This document shows positions 45,695 to 54,563 of a stretch of 58,512 bases of DNA, in pieces. The notes under the pieces are model-generated. The model worked only from the letters and a program-made list of their open reading frames with translations. It was not told the origin of the DNA and ran no database searches. Source of the DNA: Oceanospirillaceae bacterium. GTDB taxonomy: Bacteria > Pseudomonadota > Gammaproteobacteria > Pseudomonadales > Balneatricaceae. Location of the stretch: positions 1-58,512 of the forward strand of contig JABXIM010000242.1 of the NCBI GenBank assembly GCA_013373085.1, in the 5' to 3' direction. The position numbers were made by a program, and so were the translations under genes. Position 1 is the first letter of the stretch; each line of letters begins with the position of its first letter.

Positions 45695-46348
45695 ATGTCC
45701 GTGACCCTGATACTTTTCTGCAAGAAACCCGCGCCCGGCATCGGCAAGCAACGGCTGGCCGAAACGCTCGGTACGAATGCGGCTTTGCGCATCGCAAGCC
45801 TGTTGCACGATTGTGCCCTGGAGCAGCTGCGCCTATGGCGCGGTCCTAAGGTGCTGGCGACGGCGGTCGCGGCGGATGTGGACGGTTACCGCCAGTGCTA
45901 TCCGGACATCGACCGGGTGCTGGCGCAGCCGGCCGGCAGCCTCGGCGAGCGTATTAATCATATCGATCGGATAATGCGCAGCGAGGGGCATGAGCGCCAG
46001 ATTATCATCGGCTCCGATACCCCCGAGCAGACACCGGCGCGGCTGGAGGAGGCTGCGTCCGGTCTCGAGCGGCACGATATTTTTCTCGCGCCGGCGACCG
46101 ATGGTGGTGTATCGCTGATGGCAACCCGTCGCGGCTGGCCCGACCTCGGGCCGCTGCCCTGGAGCACGGGTGAACTGGGTGAGGCGCTGGCGCGTAGCTG
46201 TGCCGATTCCGGGCTCGATGTCGGTTGGGGTCATGCCTGTCCCGACGTCGACCTGCCGTCCGACCTGGTGCGCCTGAAACGCTCGCTGGCCGCGGACCGG
46301 CGGCCTGCGCAGCGGGCGCTGCACGCATTACTGCAGGAGTTGATCTGA
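45695..46348 (+). CDS. DUF2064/TIGR04282-type glycosyltransferase-like protein
   Basis: 217 residues. LILFCKKPAPGIGKQRLAETLG is the nucleotide-binding start of the family, then IIIGSDTPEQTPARLEEA and FLAPATDGGVSLMATR, with the Asp residues that bind nucleotide-sugar and metal. ATG 45695 is used; no strong ribosome site is seen. In other genomes such proteins pair with a TIGR04283 glycosyltransferase, as here two genes later. It overlaps the radical SAM gene by one base. Product unknown. Confidence 0.85.
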   Translation: MSVTLILFCKKPAPGIGKQRLAETLGTNAALRIASLLHDCALEQLRLWRGPKVLATAVAADVDGYRQCYPDIDRVLAQPAGSLGERINHIDRIMRSEGHERQIIIGSDTPEQTPARLEEAASGLERHDIFLAPATDGGVSLMATRRGWPDLGPLPWSTGELGEALARSCADSGLDVGWGHACPDVDLPSDLVRLKRSLAADRRPAQRALHALLQELI

Positions 46349-47259
46349 TGGAGCGAATTCGCAGCCGGGACTGGTACCAGACCCCCGAAGGTGAGCCGCG
46401 TGGTTACATACGCCCGCATGCGCTGCGGGAGCTGTGGTTTCATACCGGGACCGCCTGCAACCTGAGCTGTCCCTTTTGCCTCGAAGGATCCGCGCCTGGC
46501 GACGACCGGCTGCAGATTGTCAGGCTTGCCGATGTCGAGCCTTTTCTGCGGGAAGCGCGGGAGCTGGGCGTCGAGCGGATCTCCTTCACCGGCGGCGAAC
46601 CCTTTCTCGCCAAGGACCTGGTGCGGATTCTGCTGGCCGCCAGCGATATCGCCCCCTGCCTGGTGCTCACCAACGGCACCGATGCGCTGCACGCCCGCGC
46701 GCAGCAGCTCGAGCCGCTGCGTCACAGCCGCCATCCGGTCAGCTTTCGCGTCAGCATCGACTATCCGGATCAGGAAACGCACGATGCCGGGCGAGGGGAG
46801 GGGAATTTTCAAAATGCCCTCGATGGACTGCGTATTCTGCACGCCGAAGGATTTCATATTTCGATCGCGCGGCAGATGCAGCCCGATGAAGACCGCGACG
46901 CGGTAGAGGCCGCCTATGCCCGGCTGCTGCAGGCGAATGGTCTGCCGGCGGATACGCGGCTGGTGGCGTTCCCGGATTTTCTGCCGCCGGGTGCCAGTGC
47001 CGATGTGCCGGCGGTCAGCCAGCACTGCATGACAGCTTTCCAGACCGAAGAGAGTCGTCGCGCCTTCATGTGTGCCTTCAGCAAAATGGTGGTGAAACAG
47101 CACGACCGCATGCGTGTTTACGCCTGCACCCTGGTCGACGACGACGCCGAGTACGACCTGGGCGGCACGCTGCGCGAGGCCATGGAGCAGCAGATCAGCA
47201 TGAAACACCACCGCTGCTTTTCCTGCTTCCGTTACGGCGCATCCTGCAGCGAGATATAG
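46348..47259 (+). CDS. radical SAM protein
   Basis: 303 residues. SAM-cluster motif CNLSCPFC (Cys about 36, 40, 43), GGEPFLAKDL as the SAM-binding GGE, and FRVSIDYPDQ. The C-terminus has CFSCFRYGASC, a possible second cluster site, with MCAFSKMVVKQHDRMRVYAC before it. AGGAG precedes ATG 46348. It is not ArsS-like in sequence although its neighbours resemble arsenosugar-type glycosyltransferases. Substrate unknown; operon with the two glycosyltransferases. Confidence 0.88.
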   Translation: MERIRSRDWYQTPEGEPRGYIRPHALRELWFHTGTACNLSCPFCLEGSAPGDDRLQIVRLADVEPFLREARELGVERISFTGGEPFLAKDLVRILLAASDIAPCLVLTNGTDALHARAQQLEPLRHSRHPVSFRVSIDYPDQETHDAGRGEGNFQNALDGLRILHAEGFHISIARQMQPDEDRDAVEAAYARLLQANGLPADTRLVAFPDFLPPGASADVPAVSQHCMTAFQTEESRRAFMCAFSKMVVKQHDRMRVYACTLVDDDAEYDLGGTLREAMEQQISMKHHRCFSCFRYGASCSEI

Positions 47260-47262
47260 CCC

Positions 47263-47973
47263 GTGTCCGATAATCCTGAGCTGAGCTTGATCATACCGGT
47301 CGGGCCCGGGGAGGCGGCGGATTTTCCGTTGCTTCGGCAGCTCTCTCTGCTGCCGTCGAACTGGGAAATCCTGTTCGCCCTGTGCGAGCCCCGGGCTGAT
47401 CTTTCGTCGCTGGTTGAACGCGATTTTTATACCGTTATCTCCAGTGCCGACCGTGCTGTGCAGATGAACCGTGCCAGCGAGGTCGCCAGGGGGCGCTGGC
47501 TGTGGTTCCTGCACCTTGATTCGATACTGACTGCCGGGATGATCAGCGGGTTGCAGCGGGCGCTGGTCGTCGCGCCCGAAGCGCTGCATTACTTTCGGCT
47601 CGGCTTTGCCGCGGATGGTGCGGGGCCTACGCGGTTCAATGCCTGGGGCGCCAACCTCCGATCGCGCTGGCTTGGGGTGCCGTTCGGCGATCAGGGGTTC
47701 TGTTTGCCGGCGCAGGTTTTCAGTGCACTTGGTGGATATCCCGAGCGAGTATCCTACGGGGAGGACCATCTGCTGGTATGGTATGCCAGGCAGGCCGGCA
47801 TAGCCCTGCACGAGGTCGATGCGACGCTCGTCACCAGCGCTCGTAAATATAAGCGGGGCTGGTTGCGCCTGACCCTCCTTTACCAGTGGCGCTGGCTGAG
47901 GCAGGCGGCCCCCGAGTGTGGTCGGCTGCTGGTCCGGCGCCTGGCTCGTAGATGCCTGCGCAAGACCGCATAA
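47263..47973 (+). CDS. family 2 glycosyltransferase (TIGR04283-like)
   Basis: 236 residues from GTG 47263, three bases after the previous stop. GT-A fold signs: SLIIPVGPGEAADFPLLRQL, VQMNRASEVARGRWLWFLHL with the DXD-like HLDS, and PFGDQGFCLPAQVFSALGGYP. Cytoplasmic. A pairing with the DUF2064 protein and a radical SAM enzyme suggests modification of a small sugar-containing compound, which is inference only. Confidence 0.87.
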   Translation: MSDNPELSLIIPVGPGEAADFPLLRQLSLLPSNWEILFALCEPRADLSSLVERDFYTVISSADRAVQMNRASEVARGRWLWFLHLDSILTAGMISGLQRALVVAPEALHYFRLGFAADGAGPTRFNAWGANLRSRWLGVPFGDQGFCLPAQVFSALGGYPERVSYGEDHLLVWYARQAGIALHEVDATLVTSARKYKRGWLRLTLLYQWRWLRQAAPECGRLLVRRLARRCLRKTA

Positions 47974-48060
47974 TGTCGGTTCGGTAGTCTAATTGTTTCG
48001 AGATGGTCAATGTCCTTTTTGTCCGCCAATAAATTCGCGGCGTGTCACTGGAGTACCTGA

Positions 48061-48357
48061 ATGACGAACGTCGATATCCATAATCCCCGGGTCGAGATCG
48101 AATACTGTCCCGGATGTCGCTGGCTGCTTCGGGCGGGCTGGATGGCGCAGGAGCTTCTCAGTACCTTCGAAGGACAGTTGGGCGAGGTGGCGTTGATTCC
48201 GAGCAAGGTACCCGGCGCCTATCAGATACGTTTCGATGGCGAGCTGCTTTGGTGCCGCAAGCGTAACGGCGGCTTTCCGGAGGTCAAGACGCTCAAACAG
48301 CTGGTGCGGGACAAGCTGGACCCGGAGATGAACCTTGGGCATCTCGACCGCGAGTAG
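48061..48357 (+). CDS. SelT/SelW/SelH family (Rdx) thioredoxin-like protein
   Basis: 98 residues. Redox motif CPGC in VEIEYCPGCRWLLRAGWMAQ; selenoprotein relatives have U in the second position, here a normal Cys. The family core SKVPGAYQIRFDGELLWCRK and GGFPEVKTLKQLVRDKL follow. GGAG precedes the ATG. It is 87 bases after the glycosyltransferase gene and may be part of that cluster or independent. Confidence 0.92.
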   Translation: MTNVDIHNPRVEIEYCPGCRWLLRAGWMAQELLSTFEGQLGEVALIPSKVPGAYQIRFDGELLWCRKRNGGFPEVKTLKQLVRDKLDPEMNLGHLDRE

Positions 48358-48454
48358 TGACATCTTGGGTGGGCTTCTTGGAGTAGCTGTGACTGCCATG
48401 GATGTTGGGAATCCTGAGGCTGCCGGAGCAGTCTCGAGCGAAGGGCATCGACAA

Positions 48455-48495
48455 CCCGGTGGGGTGCGGTGCGTTCCGCTTACCGGCACCCTGCG
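48455..48495. repeat. arm of dispersed palindromic repeat
   Basis: GCTTACCGGCACCCT and the preceding TGCGGTGCG match the right arm of the 27.6 kb repeat. The TAA read leftward at 48482-48480 within it is the stop codon of the methyltransferase gene. Confidence 0.7.
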
Positions 48496-49145
48496 GAACA
48501 GGGGCGGCGTTGCAGGATCACCGCGTCGGCGGCGACGAACTCCAGGCTGCAGTCGAAGCGTCGGGCCAGATACTCGAAGGTCCGGTCGCTGAAGAAGCAG
48601 ACATGGGTCTGGTCGTTCTTGTAGTGCCAGCTGCTGAAGGCCTTGGCGTCCAGAACCCGTTTGGTCATCAGGCCGAGATATCCGCCGGGACGTAACAGGT
48701 CCATAAGCCGTGCGAGTTCCTCTCCCGGGCAATACAGGTGTTCGATAACCTCGGTGGCACAGATAAAGTCGTATTGCTGCTGCAGTGCCGATGCGTCCGG
48801 TGCGTAGTAGAGGTCGTAGAGGCGCACTTCGTGACCGGCCTCGCGCAGCATCATCGCCAGTGCCGGTCCCGGTCCGCAGCCAAAATCGAGTCCGCTGCTG
48901 CCGGGTCGCAGGCGAACGTTGAGCGGTTCGAACAGGCGTGACAGGAAGCGCCGGTAGCCGCTGTCCCCGGGATCGTTTTCGTGCGTGTCGTAGATCGCTT
49001 TTTCAGCCTCGGCGCCGAGGCGTTGCTGCGGCGGGACGAAGACCAGGTCGCAGTCGGCGCACTGGAAGTAGTCCCGGCGCCGGTCGCGGTGATAATGCTG
49101 GCAGTCGCTGCCCGCGCAAAGCGGACAGGCGAGGCAAGGGTCCAT
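48480..49145 (-). CDS. class I SAM-dependent methyltransferase with N-terminal zinc ribbon
   Basis: 221 residues. CPLC (about 7-10) and CADC (about 29-32) form a zinc ribbon; the SAM site is LDFGCGPGPALAMMLREAGH, followed by ATEVIEHLYCPGEELARLM and LRPGGYLGLMTK. The last residues (RPCSAGCR) and stop come from a dispersed repeat, so the C-terminus may have been altered. Its ATG overlaps the stop of folD by one base, indicating cotranslation. Substrate unknown. Confidence 0.87.
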   Translation of the reverse strand: MDPCLACPLCAGSDCQHYHRDRRRDYFQCADCDLVFVPPQQRLGAEAEKAIYDTHENDPGDSGYRRFLSRLFEPLNVRLRPGSSGLDFGCGPGPALAMMLREAGHEVRLYDLYYAPDASALQQQYDFICATEVIEHLYCPGEELARLMDLLRPGGYLGLMTKRVLDAKAFSSWHYKNDQTHVCFFSDRTFEYLARRFDCSLEFVAADAVILQRRPCSAGCR

Positions 49146-50002
49146 CAGGACTTGCTGGTGGCGTTGCAGGCTTCGAGGGTGTTTTCCATCAGGCAGGCGA
49201 CGGTCATCGGCCCGACACCGCCCGGTACCGGCGTGATCCAGCTGGCGCGTTCAGCCGCTGCGCTATATTCGACATCGCCAACCAGCTGCCCGTCATCGAG
49301 GCGGTTGATGCCGACGTCGATGACCACCGCGCCCGGCTTGATCCATTCACCCTTGACCAGTCCCGGAATGCCGACGCCTACCACGACGATTTCTGCGCGT
49401 CCAACGTGCTTGTCGAGGTTGCGGGTGAAGCGGTGGGTAGTGGTGACGGTGCAGCCTGCCAGCAGCAGTTCCAGCGACATCGGTCGACCAACGATATTGG
49501 AAGCGCCTACCACGACCGCTTCCTTGCCATGCAGTTCAACCCCGGTGGAATCCAGCAGTTTCATCACACCCTTCGGCGTGCAGGGACGCAATGCCGGCAG
49601 GCGCTGCGCCAGACGACCGAGGTTGAACGGATGGAAGCCGTCCACATCCTTATCGGGGCGGATGCGCTCGAGAATTTCGTTGGCCTCCAGCTGCTCCGGC
49701 AGCGGTAGCTGTACCAGTATGCCGTCAACGTCAGCGTTGGCATTGAGTTGGTCTACGAGATCGAGAAGCTGCTGTTGAGAGGTAGAGGCGGGCAGGTCAA
49801 AGGAAAGGGATTCAATGCCGACTTCTTTGCAGGCATTCTTCTTGTTGCGGACATAGACCTGGGAAGCGGAATCGTCGCCGACCAGAACCACCGCCAGGCA
49901 GGGCGCGCGCTTGCCAGCTGCGAGGCGCTGCTGGACACCGTCGGCTACCTGTTGGCGTACTTCGGCCGCGATTCGCTTACCGTCTATAATGTGTGCAGTC
50001 AT
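49145..50002 (-). CDS. folD: methylenetetrahydrofolate dehydrogenase/cyclohydrolase
   Basis: Bifunctional one-carbon enzyme interconverting methylene- and formyl-tetrahydrofolate. 285 residues; Lys in [14 protein letters not shown] is the cyclohydrolase catalytic residue, and [26 protein letters not shown] and [20 protein letters not shown] are the family signatures. Upstream of the methyltransferase gene and divergent from the tRNA pair, as in Pseudomonas. Confidence 0.97.
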   Translation of the reverse strand: MTAHIIDGKRIAAEVRQQVADGVQQRLAAGKRAPCLAVVLVGDDSASQVYVRNKKNACKEVGIESLSFDLPASTSQQQLLDLVDQLNANADVDGILVQLPLPEQLEANEILERIRPDKDVDGFHPFNLGRLAQRLPALRPCTPKGVMKLLDSTGVELHGKEAVVVGASNIVGRPMSLELLLAGCTVTTTHRFTRNLDKHVGRAEIVVVGVGIPGLVKGEWIKPGAVVIDVGINRLDDGQLVGDVEYSAAAERASWITPVPGGVGPMTVACLMENTLEACNATSKS

Positions 50003-50193
50003 CGTTGAGCTGTCTTCCTGGAACCAGAGGCTAGTAATCTGGGGCGGATTTTCTCATGGTTACAGCTGTGGGGCCAAGTGGGGATTTCCATAAATAGAGG
50101 AAGGCTGTTACCCCGCTGGTGAAAACGCTAGTCCAAAGTGTCTGTATATTCTCTAACCAGTTTGATTTTGCTGAAAAAAATTCGAATTGGGTG

Positions 50194-50222
50194 TTGACGT
50201 CGGTCGGGAGCAGGCTTAGTAT
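50194..50222 (+). promoter_or_regulatory. promoter of tRNA-Arg/tRNA-His
   Basis: TTGACG (50194-50199), 17 bases, TAGTAT (50217-50222), followed by ACGCACC, a discriminator shared with the tRNA-Gly promoter at the window end. Confidence 0.75.
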
Positions 50223-50279
50223 ACGCACCTCCTTCGGACGGGTCGCCTACAAGGCGGCGTAAAGAAGGCGGGCAGCAAG

Positions 50280-50356
50280 GCGCCCGTAGCTCAACCGGAT
50301 AGAGCAACGGCCTTCTAAGCCGTAGGTTGCAGGTTCGAGTCCTGCCGGGCGTGCCA
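50280..50356 (+). tRNA. tRNA-Arg (anticodon TCT)
   Basis: 77 bases with encoded CCA. Acceptor GCGCCCG/CGGGCGT, anticodon stem ACGGC/GCCGT with loop CTTCTAA, T stem around TTCGAGT. Anticodon TCT reads AGA. Confidence 0.97.
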
Positions 50357-50398
50357 TTTGCAACCTTGCTGTTCCGGTGGAGTGAAAATCAGGTAGTG

Positions 50399-50474
50399 GT
50401 GGGCGTAGCTCAGTTGGTAGAGCCCAGGATTGTGACTCCTGTGGTCGTGGGTTCAAGTCCCATCGTCCACCCCA
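50399..50474 (+). tRNA. tRNA-His (anticodon GTG)
   Basis: 76 bases with encoded CCA, plus the G at 50398 as the usual extra G-1. Acceptor GTGGGCG/CGTCCAC, loop TTGTGAC with anticodon GTG, discriminator C73. Confidence 0.97.
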
Positions 50475-50774
50475 TTTTCCCTTCTTTAATTCGCAATTCA
50501 TTCGCTGGCGCCTTTGGGGCGCAATTTCCCGTTGTTATCTCTGTCCTGTTGCTGTTAACGCCTTTTCTCGAAGGGTAGCGGAGCTCTGTAGTATCAGGGG
50601 CGGCCCGCTTGACTATTCGGGGTAACTGGCACAGAATTTCGCGCTTTAGAATTCAGTCTGCGGCGTCTGTGTCAGGTCGGGAAACGATGTTACCGCCTTG
50701 CGGATCACTCAGGGACGGATGCGTGCCCGCAGATCTCGATCCAATATGCTGCAAGTTTTTTTGTGAGGAATTCC
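50475..50774 (+). promoter_or_regulatory. 300-base tRNA-tig interval with promoter
   Basis: A short stem GCGCC/GGCGC (50508-50522) may end the tRNA transcript. TTGACT (50609-50614), 17 bases, CAGAAT (50632-50637) is the best promoter for tig, leaving a leader of about 130 bases. No gene seen. Confidence 0.5.
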
Positions 50775-52118
50775 ATGCAAGTTTCTGTTGAAGCGACTTC
50801 GGGCCTCGAGCGTCAGATGACGATCACTGTTCCGGCCGAGCGTATCGATAATGATGTAGCCAAGCGTGTGCAGGAGACTGCCCGTCGCGTCCGTATCGAT
50901 GGCTTCCGCCCGGGCAAAGTACCGGTCAAGATTGTCCAGAAGCGCTACGGTGCAGGCATTCGCCAGGAAGTCCTGGGTGAAGTCGTCCAGCAGAGCTTCT
51001 ATGAAGCGGCTCAGCAGGAAAAGCTGATCCCGGCGGGCGGTCCGAACATCGAATTCAAAACCGACAAGGCCGGTGAGGACCTCGAGTTCGTCGCTACTTT
51101 CGAAGTGTACCCGGAAATCGCCCTGGCGGATTTCTCCGAAGTCGAAATCGAGAAGCAGAGCGCCAGCGTGACCGACGCCGATCTCGAGAAGATGATCGAT
51201 ACCCTGCGCAAGCAGCAGGCCAGCTGGAATGTGGTCGAGCGTGCGGCGGAAGACGGTGATCGCGTCAAGATCGACTTCGAAGGCTTCATCGATGGCGAGG
51301 CGTTCGAAGGCGGCAAGGGCGAAGGCATGGACCTGGTGCTGGGCTCCAATACCATGATCCCGGGCTTCGAAGCAGGCCTGATCGGTGCCTCCGCCGGTGA
51401 AGAGAAAGAGCTGAACGTTACTTTCCCGGAAGACTACCAGGCCGAGAACCTGAAAGGTAAGGATGCTGTCTTCAAGGTCAAGGTGCAGAGCGTTTCCGCT
51501 TCTTCCCAGCCGGAACTGAACGAAGAGTTCTTCGCCAAATTCGGCCTGGAAGGCAAGACCGAGGAAGAGTTCCTGGCTGAAGTCCGCGCCAACATGGATC
51601 GCGAACTGAAGCAGGCGCTGAAGATGAAGCTGAAGGAACAGGCCTTCGGCAAACTGGTCAAACAGAACAACATCGACGTTCCGAGCGCGCTGGTCGACAA
51701 CGAAATCGACAATCTGCGCAAGCAGGCGCTGCAGCAGTTCGGCGGTGCCAGCGCCAACCTGGATCCGAGCATGCTGCCGAAGGAACTGTTCGAAGAGCAG
51801 GCCAAGCGTCGTGTCAGCATCGGCCTGCTGGTGCAGGAAGTGATCAAGGCCAACAGCATCAAGGTTGATGACGACCGCGTCCGTGCCCAGATCGAAGAGC
51901 TGGCCTCCACCTACCAGGAGCCGCAGCAGGTTATCGACTGGTACTACGGCAACAACGACATGCTGAACCAGATCCAGAGCATGGTGATGGAAGATCAGGT
52001 AGTTGATCAGCTGCTCGCTTCTGCTAAAGTCGTTGAAGTCGAAGTCAGCTACGAAGACGCGATCAAGCCGGCTCAGCCCGAAGCTGAAGCCGAGGGTGAA
52101 GACGCTGCCGCTGAATAA
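50775..52118 (+). CDS. tig: trigger factor
   Basis: Ribosome-associated chaperone with prolyl isomerase activity. 447 residues from ATG 50775 (MQVSVEATSGLERQMTITVP; GAGGA upstream). The ribosome-binding motif is FRPGKVPVK (about 44-52); the FKBP-type domain is at about 150-240 (GDRVKIDFEGFIDGEAFEGG); the helical C-terminal arms follow, ending in an acidic Glu/Ala tail. First gene of tig-clpP-clpX, closed by its own terminator. Confidence 0.97.
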   Translation: MQVSVEATSGLERQMTITVPAERIDNDVAKRVQETARRVRIDGFRPGKVPVKIVQKRYGAGIRQEVLGEVVQQSFYEAAQQEKLIPAGGPNIEFKTDKAGEDLEFVATFEVYPEIALADFSEVEIEKQSASVTDADLEKMIDTLRKQQASWNVVERAAEDGDRVKIDFEGFIDGEAFEGGKGEGMDLVLGSNTMIPGFEAGLIGASAGEEKELNVTFPEDYQAENLKGKDAVFKVKVQSVSASSQPELNEEFFAKFGLEGKTEEEFLAEVRANMDRELKQALKMKLKEQAFGKLVKQNNIDVPSALVDNEIDNLRKQALQQFGGASANLDPSMLPKELFEEQAKRRVSIGLLVQEVIKANSIKVDDDRVRAQIEELASTYQEPQQVIDWYYGNNDMLNQIQSMVMEDQVVDQLLASAKVVEVEVSYEDAIKPAQPEAEAEGEDAAAE

Positions 52119-52150
52119 GCCGGTTGCGATCACGCTCTAACAGATCAAGG

Positions 52151-52188
52151 AAAAACGACAGTTGGCGCAGGCTGGCTGTCGTTTTTTT
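52151..52188 (+). terminator. tig terminator
   Basis: AAAACGACAG / CTGTCGTTTT with a 14-base loop and seven T. It lies 32 bases after tig and before the clpP ribosome site, so clpP is partly separated. Confidence 0.88.
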
Positions 52189-52216
52189 CGCTTTTCAGGC
52201 TAAGGAGAGAAGTTGA

Positions 52217-52852
52217 ATGTCAGATATCTTTAAGGGGCAGGGCGCATCCACCATCACCTCCAATCTGGTGCCGATGGTGGTCGAGCAGACCGCACGCGGA
52301 GAGCGGGCCTACGATATCTATTCGCGGTTGCTGAAGGAGCGCGTGATTTTCATGGTCGGCCCGGTAGAGGATCACATGGCCAACCTGATCGTGGCGCAGC
52401 TGCTGTTCCTCGAAGCCGAGAACCCGGACAAGGATATCCATCTTTATATCAACTCTCCGGGCGGTTCGGTCACGGCGGGCTTGGCGATTTACGATACCAT
52501 GCGCTTCATCAAGCCCGATGTCAGCACCATGTGTATCGGTCAGGCTGCCAGCATGGGGGCTTTCCTGCTGGCCGGCGGTGCCACCGGCAAACGCTATGCG
52601 CTGCCGAATTCGCGGGTAATGATCCATCAGCCGCTGGGCGGTTATCAGGGTCAGGCGACCGATATCGAAATTCATACCAAGGAGATCCTGTCGATCCGTC
52701 ACAAGCTCAACGAGCTGCTGGCGTATCACACCGGGCAGGACCTCGAAACCATCGCCCGCGACACTGACCGCGACAACTTCATGGGCCCGGCGGCGGCCAA
52801 GGAGTACGGTCTGATCGATGCGGTGCTGGATCAGCGGGTAACCGAAGGCTGA
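52217..52852 (+). CDS. clpP: ATP-dependent Clp protease proteolytic subunit
   Basis: Serine peptidase forming the ClpP tetradecamer. 211 residues; catalytic Ser112 in [11 protein letters not shown], His137 in [10 protein letters not shown] and Asp in [22 protein letters not shown] is the strand-binding loop. The first residues before [13 protein letters not shown] are a propeptide. Precedes clpX by 134 bases, within which a TATAAT (52905-52910) lacks a clear -35. Confidence 0.98.
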   Translation: MSDIFKGQGASTITSNLVPMVVEQTARGERAYDIYSRLLKERVIFMVGPVEDHMANLIVAQLLFLEAENPDKDIHLYINSPGGSVTAGLAIYDTMRFIKPDVSTMCIGQAASMGAFLLAGGATGKRYALPNSRVMIHQPLGGYQGQATDIEIHTKEILSIRHKLNELLAYHTGQDLETIARDTDRDNFMGPAAAKEYGLIDAVLDQRVTEG

Positions 52853-52986
52853 TAGCGCACAAGGGCTCGCCGGACATCCGAGGGTGTTCGGCGCTCCTGG
52901 CGGTTATAATTGGCGTATCGGGTTGAAATCGTGCGACCATGCCGTTATCTATAAAGTTTACGCTATCGCACAGTTGAGGTAGTCGA

Positions 52987-54273
52987 ATGTCCGACGTTAT
53001 GAAAGGTAAAGGCGGAGACGGCAGCAAGCTGTTCTGCTCGTTCTGCGGCAAGAGCCAGGACGAAGTACGCAAGCTGATCGCCGGCCCGTCCGTCTTTATC
53101 TGTGATGAGTGTGTCGATCTGTGCAACGACATCATTCGTGAAGAGATCCAGGAAATCGAGAGCCAGGAGCAGAGCGACCGCCTGCCGATCCCGGCCGAGA
53201 TCAAGAAGAACCTGGACGATTATGTTATTGGCCAGGAGCAGGCCAAGAAGGTTCTCTCGGTTGCCGTCTACAACCACTACAAGCGCCTGCGCTTCAAGGA
53301 GCGCCGGGAGCAGGGTGTGGAGCTCGGCAAGAGCAATATCCTGCTGATCGGCCCGACCGGCAGCGGCAAGACACTGCTGGCGCAGACGCTGGCACGCATG
53401 CTCAATGTGCCGTTCACCATCGCAGACGCCACCACGCTGACCGAAGCGGGCTATGTCGGTGAGGATGTCGAGAACATCATCCAGAAGCTGCTGCAGAAGT
53501 GCGACTACGACGTCGAGAAGGCGCAGCTGGGGATCGTATACATCGATGAGATCGACAAGATCTCGCGCAAGTCCGATAACCCGTCCATTACCCGCGACGT
53601 GTCCGGTGAGGGCGTGCAGCAGGCGTTGCTGAAACTGATCGAGGGCACCGTGGCCTCGGTCCCGCCGCAGGGTGGCCGCAAGCATCCGCAGCAGGAGTTC
53701 CTGCAGGTCGATACCTCGAACATCCTCTTTATCTGCGGTGGCGCCTTTGCCGGCCTGGATCAGATTATCCGGGCGCGTTCGGAGAAGAGTTCGATCGGTT
53801 TCAGTGCCCAGGTCAAGGGCAAACAGGATCAGAAATCGATCGGCGAAACCCTGATGGGTGTCGAGGCCGACGACCTCGTCAAGTACGGCCTGATTCCGGA
53901 ATTCGTCGGCCGTCTGCCGATGGTTGCGGTGCTGTCCGAGCTCGACGAGGAAGCGCTGATCACCATTCTGACAGAGCCGAAGAACAGCCTCACCAAGCAG
54001 TACGCTGCACTGTTCGAGATGGAAGGCGTCGAGGTCGACTTCCGCAAGGAAGCCCTGCGTGCGGTGGCGCGCAAGGCCCTGGAGCGTCGTACCGGTGCCC
54101 GCGGCCTGCGTTCGATCCTGGAGGCGGTGCTGCTCGATACCATGTATCAGCTGCCCTCGCTCGAGAACGTCAGCAAGGTGGTGATCGACGACGGCGTGAT
54201 CGAAGGCGAGTCGGAACCGTTGCTGATCTACGAATCGCCGGAGCAGTCGCCTCGCGCAGCAGCCGAAGACTGA
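52987..54273 (+). CDS. clpX: ATP-dependent Clp protease ATP-binding subunit ClpX
   Basis: Unfoldase feeding ClpP. 428 residues. N-terminal zinc domain with CSFCGKS and CDECVDLC; Walker A GPTGSGKT (about 121-128), Walker [10 protein letters not shown], pore loop region [10 protein letters not shown] and sensor/arginine regions [19 protein letters not shown], and the IGF loop IGFSAQ for ClpP docking. A strong terminator follows, so lon, the usual neighbour in Pseudomonas, is not next to it here. Confidence 0.98.
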   Translation: MSDVMKGKGGDGSKLFCSFCGKSQDEVRKLIAGPSVFICDECVDLCNDIIREEIQEIESQEQSDRLPIPAEIKKNLDDYVIGQEQAKKVLSVAVYNHYKRLRFKERREQGVELGKSNILLIGPTGSGKTLLAQTLARMLNVPFTIADATTLTEAGYVGEDVENIIQKLLQKCDYDVEKAQLGIVYIDEIDKISRKSDNPSITRDVSGEGVQQALLKLIEGTVASVPPQGGRKHPQQEFLQVDTSNILFICGGAFAGLDQIIRARSEKSSIGFSAQVKGKQDQKSIGETLMGVEADDLVKYGLIPEFVGRLPMVAVLSELDEEALITILTEPKNSLTKQYAALFEMEGVEVDFRKEALRAVARKALERRTGARGLRSILEAVLLDTMYQLPSLENVSKVVIDDGVIEGESEPLLIYESPEQSPRAAAED

Positions 54274-54288
54274 TCGATAGTCGATTCG

Positions 54289-54318
54289 AAAAAAGGGACG
54301 CGCCAGCGTCCCTTTTTT
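54289..54318 (+). terminator. clpX terminator
   Basis: AAAAAAGGGACGC (54289-54301), GCCA, GCGTCCCTTTTTT (54306-54318). Confidence 0.93.
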
Positions 54319-54435
54319 GTTGTGTCCGGACGGTTGGTTTGGCCTTCTGTCCGGAGGCTGGTCAGGGCGGAAAAGCTGCGTAACCCAACATCAGCAATGG
54401 TTCGTCCCATGGTCAATCGATCTGCAATACGATCG

Positions 54436-54563
54436 CTAGGGTGGGTTCACTGAAAACTGCTCCTGCATTTTAAGTATTTCCACCTTCCTTGGCGGTTCCG
54501 CGATGCCTGAATCATGTCGGTTGCGTTGATTCCGCATGCATTGCATCGCTGCACCCACCCTAC
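54436..54563. repeat. 128-bp MITE-like element with terminal inverted repeats
   Basis: Ends are CTAGGGTGGGTTCA and TGCACCCACCCTACAG, inverted copies of TAGGGTGGGT. Interior is AT-richer and non-coding. A one-arm relative lies at 26.43 kb. The TAG read leftward at 54562-54560 is the stop of the DUF1853 gene. Confidence 0.65.

Noticed and set aside
45695-47973. Calling the cluster an arsenosugar pathway
   Set aside because: The radical SAM protein does not look like ArsS and no arsM-type gene is nearby, so the name would go beyond the evidence.
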